This document shows positions 1 to 5,603 of a stretch of 6,887 bases of DNA, piece by piece. Position numbers and translations under genes: made by a program. The notes under the pieces were generated by a model. The model was not told where the DNA came from. It saw only the letters and a list, made by a program, of their open reading frames with translations, and did not search any database. Source of the stretch: Candidatus Omnitrophota bacterium (lineage in GTDB: Bacteria; Omnitrophota; Gorgyraeia; Aquiviventales; Aquiviventaceae); assembly GCA_016198915.1 (NCBI GenBank), contig JACQHS010000053.1, forward strand, positions 1 through 6,887, written 5' to 3'. How positions within the stretch are numbered: the stretch's first letter is position 1; each line of letters begins with the position of its first letter.

Positions 1-1338
1 ACGCTTGATGTGACGATCATGGATATGGCCCAGGGGGTGTTTGAAGTCAAGGCGACGAGCGGGGACACCCAGCTGGGCGGCACGGATATGGATTCAGCGC
101 TCGTGGACTACATTGCGTCGGAGTTCAAGAAAGAGTCCGGGATCGACGTCCGCAACGACAAGATGGCGGCCCAGCGGATCCGCGAAGCCGCGGAGAAGGC
201 GAAGATCGAGCTCTCCAACGTGCTGGAGACGGACCTCAACCTGCCGTTTATCACCGCAGATGCCTCCGGGCCGAAGCACCTGACGATGAAGCTGACCCGC
301 GCCACGCTGGAGCGGCTCATCGAGCCCATCATCAACCGCTGCCGCGGGCCCCTGGACCATGCCCTCTCCGATGCGAAGCTCAAGCCCGCAGATATCGATC
401 GCATCATCTTGGTCGGCGGCCCGACCCGCATGCCGATCGTCCAGCGGTTTGTCGAGGAGGCGGTGGGCAAGAAAGTGGAGCGGGGTGTGGACCCCATGGA
501 GTGCGTTGCGATGGGGGCCGCCATCCAGGCAGGAATCATCAAGGGCGACGTGAAAGACGTTTTGCTCTTGGATGTCACACCGCTATCCCTGGGCATTGAA
601 ACCTTGGGCGGAGTGTTCACCAAGCTCATCGAGCGCAACACGACCGTCCCGACGCGCAAGAGCCAGGTCTTCTCAACCGCGGCGGACGACCAGCCGGCCG
701 TGACGGTGCGCGTCCTGCAGGGCGAGCGCCAGATGGCGGCGGACAACACCGAGCTGGGCCGGTTCGATCTCGTCGGCATTCCGCCGGCCCCCCGCGGCGT
801 GCCGCAGATCGAGGTGGCGTTTGACATTGACGCCAACGGCATCGTCCACGTGTCGGCCAAGGATCTCGGGACCGGCAAGGAGCAGTCGATCAAGATCACC
901 GCACCCGAGAAGCTCTCGAAGGATGAAATCGAAAAGATGGTCAAGCAGGCGGAACAGTTCGCGCAGGCGGATGCCCAGCGCAAAGAGCTGGCCGAGGCCA
1001 AGAACCACGCGGACCAGCTCATCTACGCGACGGAGAAGAGCCTCAAGGAGCTCGGCGACAAGGTGAGCCAGTCGGATCGCTTGGCGATTGAGCAGGCGGC
1101 GCGCGATCTGAAAGATACGGTCAAGTCGGATGACGCGGCGAAGATCAAGCGGGGCATTGACGCGCTGACTCAGGCGTCGCACAAGTTGGCGGAAGAGGTG
1201 TATAAGAAAGCGCAGGCGGCGGGGGGAACGGGGAAGGGGGAACGGGAACGGCCAGCGGAGGAGCCATCTACCAAGAAGAGCGGCGACGACAAGGTCGTGG
1301 ACGCGGAGTTCAAGGTGGAGGACGATAAGACATCGTGA
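1..1338 (+). CDS. dnaK: Molecular chaperone DnaK (Hsp70), 5' end cut by window
   Basis: This is the C-terminal two thirds of the cytosolic Hsp70 chaperone, which binds and releases unfolded polypeptides in an ATP cycle driven by DnaJ and GrpE. The reading frame is open from base 1, so the start lies upstream; the GTG at base 10 is an internal valine, not a start. Of 445 codons present, the first ~185 are the end of the ATPase domain (GDTQLGGTDMD, then ILVGGPTRMP near residues 135-144). The interdomain linker VLLLDVTPL follows at bases 559-585, then the beta-sandwich substrate domain (SQVFSTAADDQPAVTVRVLQ), the helical lid, and a low-complexity tail. It ends in DDKVVDAEFKVED, close to the DDVVDAEF tail common in bacterial DnaK. 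The tail linker (about GGTGKGERERPAEEPSTKK) is encoded by a G-rich 7-bp repeat, noted separately. The next gene starts 25 bases after the stop. Identity is certain from motif order; the missing N-terminus is only the window edge. Confidence 0.98.
   Translation, partial: TLDVTIMDMAQGVFEVKATSGDTQLGGTDMDSALVDYIASEFKKESGIDVRNDKMAAQRIREAAEKAKIELSNVLETDLNLPFITADASGPKHLTMKLTRATLERLIEPIINRCRGPLDHALSDAKLKPADIDRIILVGGPTRMPIVQRFVEEAVGKKVERGVDPMECVAMGAAIQAGIIKGDVKDVLLLDVTPLSLGIETLGGVFTKLIERNTTVPTRKSQVFSTAADDQPAVTVRVLQGERQMAADNTELGRFDLVGIPPAPRGVPQIEVAFDIDANGIVHVSAKDLGTGKEQSIKITAPEKLSKDEIEKMVKQAEQFAQADAQRKELAEAKNHADQLIYATEKSLKELGDKVSQSDRLAIEQAARDLKDTVKSDDAAKIKRGIDALTQASHKLAEEVYKKAQAAGGTGKGERERPAEEPSTKKSGDDKVVDAEFKVEDDKTS
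1221..1249 (+). repeat. G-rich 7-bp tandem array inside dnaK, possible G-quadruplex
   Basis: Four consecutive units of a GGGGAAC-type heptamer occur here: GGGGAAC (1223-1229), GGGGAAG (1230-1236), GGGGAAC (1237-1243) and a shortened GGGAAC (1244-1249). Runs of six, four, five and three G separated by 2-3 bases (1221-1246) fit the standard four-tract G-quadruplex pattern on the coding strand and so also in the mRNA. Because seven is not a multiple of three, the array is read in shifting frames and yields the low-complexity GGTGKGERER stretch. Quadruplex folding is inferred, not shown. Confidence 0.75.
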
Positions 1339-1363
1339 AGCGGACGGCGACACAGGAGGCCGG

Positions 1364-1780
1364 ATGGACCTGAAGCGGTGGCTGTTGGCGACAGCCGGGG
1401 CGTTCGCCGTGATCCTGCTGGGCGATACGGTCATCCATCACATGTGGCTCGGCGACTTCTATCGAGCCAACGCCCAGTGGTGGCGCCCGGCAACGGAGAT
1501 GGAAGCCATGCGCGGCCTCATGTTCGTGAGTCAGGCCCTCTTGGCGGCATTGCTGACGTTCATTTACATGAAGGGATATGAGCCGGGCAAAGGCAGCTTA
1601 GGGCAGGGGTTCCGCTTTGGGGTGCTCATGGGACTGTTGTTGGCCGTGCCGTCCAGCCTCATGCATCTCGTGGTATACCCCTATCCGGCGGCGCTCGTGT
1701 TGAGTTGGCTGGTCGGCACGCTCCTGGAAGTGACCCTCGCCGGCATCATGATCGGGTATATCTATAAACCCAGTGCATAG
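1364..1780 (+). CDS. Small four-helix membrane protein of unknown function between dnaK and dnaJ
   Basis: I do not recognise this 138-residue protein. It is probably an inner-membrane protein with four hydrophobic helices, at about residues 6-28, 50-69, 83-105 and 109-133. The first loop (about 29-49) is rich in aromatic and polar residues (HHMWLGDFYRANAQWWRPATE), and the short second loop is basic and glycine-rich (KGYEPGKGSLGQG). No catalytic motif is visible; His25-His26, Trp39-Trp40-Arg41 and His101 are the polar residues most likely to matter. The ATG is well supported by AGGAGG at 1354-1359, four bases upstream. It starts 25 bases after dnaK and so is probably co-transcribed with it. 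Its last codons (Pro-Ser-Ala-stop) run into a heptamer inverted repeat, and the TAG stop is part of the first full repeat unit, so the C-terminus may have been reshaped by that element. The coding call is firm from the ribosome site and hydrophobic pattern; the function is unknown. Confidence 0.85.
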   Translation: MDLKRWLLATAGAFAVILLGDTVIHHMWLGDFYRANAQWWRPATEMEAMRGLMFVSQALLAALLTFIYMKGYEPGKGSLGQGFRFGVLMGLLLAVPSSLMHLVVYPYPAALVLSWLVGTLLEVTLAGIMIGYIYKPSA

Positions 1781-1848
1781 TGGTTAGTGGTTAGTGGTCA
1801 GTGGAGAGCAGAGCCCACTAACCACTAATCACTAGCCACTGATCACTA
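1771..1848 (+). repeat. Inverted repeat of 7-bp units forming a long hairpin before dnaJ
   Basis: The left arm has five 7-bp units: CAGTGCA (1771-1777), TAGTGGT three times (1778-1798) and CAGTGGA (1799-1805). The right arm has five units of the complementary type: CCCACTA, ACCACTA, ATCACTA, GCCACTG and ATCACTA (1814-1848). Bases 1778-1804 pair with 1815-1841 over 27 positions with one mismatch (C1799 with A1820) and three G-T pairs, around a loop of about 10 bases; pairing weakens outside that. No U-run follows the stem, so it does not look like an intrinsic terminator. The element includes the stop codon of the upstream gene and its core stem ends 12 bases before the dnaJ ATG, so it could affect dnaJ translation, RNA stability or processing. 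No target-site duplication or transposase is visible. Confidence 0.9.
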
Positions 1849-1853
1849 CGGAA

Positions 1854-2990
1854 ATGCCAACGACGAAACGGGATTATTACGAGATCCTCGGGGTGGCGAA
1901 GAGCGCCTCCATCGAGGACATCAAGCGGGCCTACCGGGGGCTGGCGCTCAAATACCATCCGGACCGGGTGAACGCCGACCAGAAGAAAGAGGCGGAGGAG
2001 AAGTTTAAAGAACTTTCCGAAGCGTACGCGGTGCTCTCCGATCCCCAGAAGCGCTCGGTCTATGACCAGTACGGCCACACCGGCTTTGACCAGCGCTACT
2101 CGACCGAAGACATTTTCCGGGGCGCGGATTTCTCCAGCATCTTTTCGGATTTGGGATTCGGCGGCTCCATCTTTGAGGACCTCTTCGGCGGCCTTGGGCT
2201 CTTCGGGGGCGCCGGCGGGACGCGCCGCGGCAGCCGCGGGGCGGATCTGGAGCTTGAGCTGCCGCTGTCGTTTGAAGAGGCGGCCGCAGGGGTGACGAAA
2301 ACCGTGACGGTGCCCCGACGGGAACCGTGCCCCGAGTGCCGCGGCGAAGGCGGGGAGCGCGCCAACTGCGCCACCTGCCAGGGGACCGGGCAACTTCGCC
2401 AGGCGGCGGGCTTCATGGTCATTGCGCGCACCTGCCATCGGTGCGGCGGGCAGGGCAGCACGGTGAAGAAGGCCTGCCCGAAGTGCCGCGGCGCCGGCCG
2501 CGTGGCCGTCGAGCGCAAGCTGGAGGTAAAGGTGCCGGCGGGTGTCGAGTCCGGCATGCGCCTGCGGCTCTCCGGGGAGGGCGAAGGCGGCACGCGCGGA
2601 CGCGGCGATCTCTATGCGCATTTGACCGTCAGCCCTCATCCGGTGTTCCATCGGGACGGGGCAAACCTGCTGGTGGAGTACCCCTTGAGCCTCTCGCAGG
2701 CGGCTCTGGGAACCCAATTAGACGTGCCGACGATGAACGGCCGCGTCTCCATGAAGGTCCCTGCGGGGACGCAGAGCGGCACCGTGTTCCGCGTCCGCGG
2801 CAAAGGATTGCGGGATGTCCATCGAGGCGGCAGCGGCGACCTGCTCGTGCGGGTCGTCGTGGAAACCCCGACGCATTTGACCGGCACCCAGCGCCGGCTG
2901 CTCGAGGATTTCGCTCGTCACTTTGGCGATGAGTCGCACCCCGCGCATCGCTCGTTTGTGGCGAAGTTGAGGGGCTGGCTGAAGCGATAA
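1854..2990 (+). CDS. dnaJ: Co-chaperone DnaJ (Hsp40, type I/class A)
   Basis: DnaJ delivers unfolded protein to DnaK and stimulates its ATPase in the cytosol. All class A parts are present in order in 378 residues, the usual length. The J domain spans about 7-70 with the catalytic HPD at 35-37. A Gly/Phe-rich region covers about 74-128 and includes DIFRGADFSSIF. The zinc-binding domain has four CxxCxGxG motifs starting at Cys159, Cys172, Cys194 and Cys208, enough for two zinc ions. Two C-terminal beta domains (about 220-340) and the dimerisation tail complete it. The ATG is chosen because the J domain begins within seven residues of it. No strong Shine-Dalgarno sequence is present (only GGA at 1850-1852, too close), and a long heptamer hairpin ends just upstream, so initiation may be weak or structure-controlled. 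Together with dnaK it forms the expected chaperone pair, here separated by one membrane protein gene. Confidence 0.98.
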   Translation: MPTTKRDYYEILGVAKSASIEDIKRAYRGLALKYHPDRVNADQKKEAEEKFKELSEAYAVLSDPQKRSVYDQYGHTGFDQRYSTEDIFRGADFSSIFSDLGFGGSIFEDLFGGLGLFGGAGGTRRGSRGADLELELPLSFEEAAAGVTKTVTVPRREPCPECRGEGGERANCATCQGTGQLRQAAGFMVIARTCHRCGGQGSTVKKACPKCRGAGRVAVERKLEVKVPAGVESGMRLRLSGEGEGGTRGRGDLYAHLTVSPHPVFHRDGANLLVEYPLSLSQAALGTQLDVPTMNGRVSMKVPAGTQSGTVFRVRGKGLRDVHRGGSGDLLVRVVVETPTHLTGTQRRLLEDFARHFGDESHPAHRSFVAKLRGWLKR

Positions 2991-3003
2991 CGACCGACGG
3001 ACA

Positions 3004-3267
3004 ATGCCGACGTACGAGTATCAATGTCAAAAGTGCAAGCGGCGCCATGAGGCGTTCCAGTCGATTACCGCAAAGCCGCTGACGAAGTGCGCCACATGCG
3101 GCGGGCGGCTCAAGCGGCTTCTCGGCAGCGGCTCAGGCTTTCTGTTCAAGGGCAGCGGTTTCTACATCACCGATTACCGGAGCAAAAGCTATCACGAGGC
3201 CAAGAAGAAAGACCAGCCCAGCACCGCCCCATCCAGTACTTCCTCAGGCGCTGCGAAGAAAACGTAA
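3004..3267 (+). CDS. FmdB-family zinc-ribbon protein
   Basis: This is a small (87-residue) protein of the FmdB/CxxC_CxxC_SSSS putative regulatory family. The N-terminus MPTYEYQC is the family hallmark. Two CxxC pairs (Cys8/Cys11 and Cys29/Cys32) would bind one zinc ion. The following GSGFLFKGSGFYITDYR matches the conserved GFY-TDY segment of the family, and the tail (about 66-87) is a Lys/Ser/Ala-rich, probably disordered extension. The role is poorly defined: the family name comes from a gene next to formamidase, and regulatory function is presumed from the zinc ribbon. It begins 13 bases after the dnaJ stop with only a weak purine-rich site (GACGGA, 2996-3001), suggesting co-transcription with dnaJ. 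Its 3' end may overlap the start of the VanZ-like gene. Family assignment is firm; function is not. Confidence 0.92.
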   Translation: MPTYEYQCQKCKRRHEAFQSITAKPLTKCATCGGRLKRLLGSGSGFLFKGSGFYITDYRSKSYHEAKKKDQPSTAPSSTSSGAAKKT

Positions 3268-3298
3268 GTGGTGGTGGAGGGGGGTCGCCGCGTACGCG

Positions 3299-3625
3299 GT
3301 GTTGGTCTTGATCGTCTCGATCATTCCTGAAGGACCGGATCTCTCCGCGGGACGCCTTGATAAAGCGGCCCATCTTTGCGAATATTTCCTCTTCGCCTGG
3401 CTGCTCGTTCAGGCGATTCGCGCGAATCGAACGCCGGAGCCGGACTGCCGGCTGTGGGCGTGGATGTACGCAACGAGCTACGGGCTACTGATGGAGCTCA
3501 TCCAGGCGATCATTCCCTGGCGATCCGCGGAGTGGGGCGACGTCCTCGCTGATGCGGCGGGTGCTGCGCTCGGCGTCTGGCTGGGTTGGCGAGCCCCAAG
3601 GGTCAACAAACCGGTGGTCCAATGA
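3299..3625 (+). CDS. VanZ-like family membrane protein, start uncertain (may begin near 3251)
   Basis: This small membrane protein carries the VanZ-like signature: LDKAAHLCEYFLFAWLL (the D-K-x-x-H-x-x-x-Y helix), then YGLLMELIQAIIPWR followed by DVLADAAGAALGVWLG. VanZ itself gives low-level teicoplanin resistance, but most family members are uncharacterised, so resistance should not be assumed. The usual Asn in the D-x-x-A-N motif is Asp here. The GTG at 3299 is the first standard start in frame, but it removes the front of the first membrane helix. The same frame upstream reads RRKRKWWWRGVAAYAV, a typical basic-aromatic lead into a helix, and has no ATG, GTG or TTG from at least 3131 to 3298; the nearest candidate is a CTG at 3251, inside the fmdB-like gene. 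A one-base error in the G6 run at 3279-3284 would instead link to GTG 3268. The stop overlaps the next ATG (ATGA), implying coupled translation. Confidence 0.85.
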   Translation: MLVLIVSIIPEGPDLSAGRLDKAAHLCEYFLFAWLLVQAIRANRTPEPDCRLWAWMYATSYGLLMELIQAIIPWRSAEWGDVLADAAGAALGVWLGWRAPRVNKPVVQ

Positions 3626-4272
3626 AAAGGCAATGGAATCTCTTGGCCGCAGAGTTCGCGCAGCACCTGCCGTACGCCAGCGTCAGCACGCTGATCGCGA
3701 TGGCCGCGGTGTGGTGGTTCGCCACACAGCTGATCAACGAGGGGCGGACGGACCAACTCCTCACTCAGGCTCAAGGGTCCTTTCATCTCTTCCATCCCCT
3801 CCACATTTGTCTTTCCGCGATTGCCACGACGTCGCTGTTCTGGCGCTATCAGCGCCGCATCGGGCGCGCGGTCTGGGTCGGGGCCTTGGGCACCATCATC
3901 CCCTGCGGGCTGAGCGATTACATCTTCCCCTACATCGGCGGGCGGCTCCTCGGGCGGACCATGGAGCTGCACATGTGCCTCGTTCAGGAGCCCCAGCTGT
4001 TCTTCTCGTTTCTCGCGCTGGGGATTTTGGGCGGCTTCTGGGCCGAGAACCGCCTGCGCGGCAGCCACCTCTTCTCGCACGGCGCCCACATCTTCATCAG
4101 CAGCGCGGCGTCCCTGCTGTATCTCATTTCGTTCGGCTTCACCTCATGGATGAGCAACGTGCAGGACATCTTCCCGGTCTTTGCCATCATCGTGCTCGCC
4201 GTGTGGGTCCCCTGCTGCATCAGCGACATCGTCATCCCCGTGGCCACCGCCCACAAAGGCCACGCCCACTGA
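3622..4272 (+). CDS. Six-helix membrane protein of unknown function with internal duplication
   Basis: I do not recognise a named family. The 216-residue protein has about six hydrophobic helices, near residues 17-35, 56-73, 83-104, 125-141, 155-173 and 183-208. It appears to be two related halves. The first has FHPLHICLSA (57-66) followed by PCGLSDYIFP (94-103). The second has SHGAHIFISSA (152-162) followed by PCCISDIVIP (197-206). Conserved His, Cys and Asp residues lying in or beside membrane helices, and a tail of HKGHAH, would suit metal or proton handling, but that is inference only. The ATG at 3622 is preferred because it overlaps the VanZ-like stop as ATGA, the usual coupled arrangement. 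A TTG at 3586 would add 12 residues (MASPKGQQTGGP) deep in the VanZ-like gene and is unlikely. The DUF1015 gene starts about 18 bases downstream, so it is probably in the same transcript. Confidence 0.85.
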   Translation: MKRQWNLLAAEFAQHLPYASVSTLIAMAAVWWFATQLINEGRTDQLLTQAQGSFHLFHPLHICLSAIATTSLFWRYQRRIGRAVWVGALGTIIPCGLSDYIFPYIGGRLLGRTMELHMCLVQEPQLFFSFLALGILGGFWAENRLRGSHLFSHGAHIFISSAASLLYLISFGFTSWMSNVQDIFPVFAIIVLAVWVPCCISDIVIPVATAHKGHAH

Positions 4273-4290
4273 CGGCAGCCTCCGTTCGTG

Positions 4291-5511
4291 ATGGTGCGCA
4301 TTAGACCCTTCCGCGCGCTGCGCTACGCGCCGGCCGCCGGCGACCTGAGCGTCCTGCTGGCACCCCCCTACGACGTCATTACTCCTGCGCAGCAGCAGGC
4401 CCTCTATGCGGCCTCGCGCCACAACGTGGTCAGGCTCATCCTCGGCACTCAGCGCCCCACCGACACCGACATAGACAATCGCTATACACGCGCGCGCGAA
4501 GACTTCCTCGCGTGGCGCCGGCAGGGACTCCTCACGCAGGATGCGGCTGCGGCGCTCTATGCCGTTGGGCAGACGTTCATGGATCCCTTCGGGGAGGCCC
4601 GCGCGCGGCTGGGCGTCATCGCGCTGATGGATCTGGACGATGACGATGAACGCCACGTCCTGAAGCACGAGCGCACGCTCTCCGGCCCGAAGGCGGACCG
4701 CACACGGCTGCTGGAGGCGGTGCCGGCGAACCTCGAACCCATTTTCCTCGTCTATCCAGACGAGAGCGGGAGCCTGCAGCGGACCCTGGAAGCGGCCTGC
4801 GCAGGCGCGCCCACCGCGGCCGCGAAGGTTGGCGCGGATGACGTCCGGCTCTGGGTCCTTCGGGACCCTGATGTGGCGAGGATGTTCGAGCAACATCTGA
4901 AGACCGCACCGCTGCTGATCGCCGACGGACACCACCGGTTCGAGGTGGCCGTGGCCCACCGCGACCGAGTGCGCGGTCTCATGGCCTACTTCGTCTCGAT
5001 GGCTGATCCGGCGCTGACGGTCCACCCCCTTCACCGTCTTCTGGATCGTGCGCCGGGGACACAGGCGCTGGCCCCCCTATGCGAGGTCGAGCCGGCGGTT
5101 GACGGGCCTGCGGCACTCGCCTGGGTGCGGAACCAGGAGGCCGGGCAGGGGTCCTTCGGCTACTGCGAGGGGACGAGCGCCTACTGCGTCCGGGTGCGCG
5201 AGGCTGCGCGCGAGCAATGGATCGCCGGCTCAGGGCAGCCGCCAGAACTGGCCCGACTCGATGTCTCGGTGCTGCACGGACTCGTGCTCCCGGCCGCAGG
5301 GGTTGCCTCAGAGCAGGTGCGCTACACCGGCGACCCCTCAGAGGTGTGGGCAGCGCTGCGCGGCGGCGGTGCCAAGGCGGCATGGCTGTTGCGCGAGATT
5401 CCGTTGCCTGTTATCTTCAAGCTCGCCGAAGCCGGGCACGTCATGCCCCCGAAATCCACCTACTTCTATCCCAAGGTTCCTTCCGGCTTGACCATTCATC
5501 CCTTTGATTGA
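4291..5511 (+). CDS. DUF1015 family protein
   Basis: This is a 406-residue, apparently cytosolic protein of the DUF1015 family, whose biochemical role is not established. Several family hallmarks are visible: IRPFRALRYAP at the N-terminus, APPYDVI (24-30), HNVVRLILG (44-52), KHERTLSGPKADRTRLLEA (125-143), the invariant-looking LIADGHHRFEVA (209-220), and the C-terminal MPPKSTYFYPKVPSGL (385-400). The His-rich ADGHHR and HERT segments look like an active or metal site, though this is inferred. The length matches the family. No signal peptide or membrane helix is present. GTG 4288, ATG 4291 and GTG 4294 are adjacent possible starts with no clear ribosome site; ATG is chosen. The preceding gene ends at 4272, so translation may be coupled. 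Downstream, a 92-base gap with a promoter candidate separates it from accD; the TTGACG -35 element overlaps this gene's stop codon. Confidence 0.93.
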   Translation: MVRIRPFRALRYAPAAGDLSVLLAPPYDVITPAQQQALYAASRHNVVRLILGTQRPTDTDIDNRYTRAREDFLAWRRQGLLTQDAAAALYAVGQTFMDPFGEARARLGVIALMDLDDDDERHVLKHERTLSGPKADRTRLLEAVPANLEPIFLVYPDESGSLQRTLEAACAGAPTAAAKVGADDVRLWVLRDPDVARMFEQHLKTAPLLIADGHHRFEVAVAHRDRVRGLMAYFVSMADPALTVHPLHRLLDRAPGTQALAPLCEVEPAVDGPAALAWVRNQEAGQGSFGYCEGTSAYCVRVREAAREQWIAGSGQPPELARLDVSVLHGLVLPAAGVASEQVRYTGDPSEVWAALRGGGAKAAWLLREIPLPVIFKLAEAGHVMPPKSTYFYPKVPSGLTIHPFD

Positions 5512-5537
5512 CGGTCGACGGGAGCTTGTGTTAGCAT
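5508..5537 (+). promoter_or_regulatory. Candidate sigma70-type promoter for accD
   Basis: TTGACG (5508-5513) matches five of six -35 consensus bases. After an 18-base spacer comes TAGCAT (5532-5537), matching four of six -10 bases, preceded by TG at 5529-5530, which fits an extended -10 element. It lies in the only sizeable gap in the second half of the window, about 60 bases before the accD start. The -35 box overlaps the DUF1015 stop. The assignment is by pattern alone; AT-rich matches are uncommon in this GC-rich sequence, which helps the case. Confidence 0.5.
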
Positions 5538-5603
5538 AACAGGCTGTTGGCCTACGGGTTGCTTCCCTGAATTCCTGCCCACAACAGGAGATCATTCCTT
5601 GGG

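Noticed and set aside
108..1022. Long open frame of 304 codons on the - strand opposite dnaK
   Set aside because: It lies entirely antisense to an unmistakable dnaK; such frames are common opposite GC-rich genes. Its translation is Ser/Arg-rich with no recognisable motif.
1778..1841. Heptamer hairpin as an intrinsic terminator
   Set aside because: No run of T follows either arm and the stem is much longer than usual for a terminator, so it is listed as a repeat.
1771..1848. CRISPR array
   Set aside because: The units are 7 bp, contiguous and arranged as an inverted pair, with no spacers.
1818..2717. 299-codon open frame on the - strand opposite dnaJ
   Set aside because: It is antisense to conserved dnaJ domains, and its composition (Ala, Arg, Gly, His) is that of a codon-bias shadow.
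3299..3625. Antibiotic (teicoplanin) resistance gene vanZ
   Set aside because: Only the broad VanZ-like domain is present, without other van genes; most such proteins have no known resistance role.
3552..4304. 250-codon + strand frame spanning the VanZ-like and six-helix genes
   Set aside because: It overlaps two membrane proteins with coherent helices in other frames; the translation is Arg/His/Pro-rich with no membrane pattern or motif.
5541..5553. Small stem AGGC/GCCT in the gap before accD as a terminator or operator
   Set aside because: Only four pairs and no T run; this is expected by chance.
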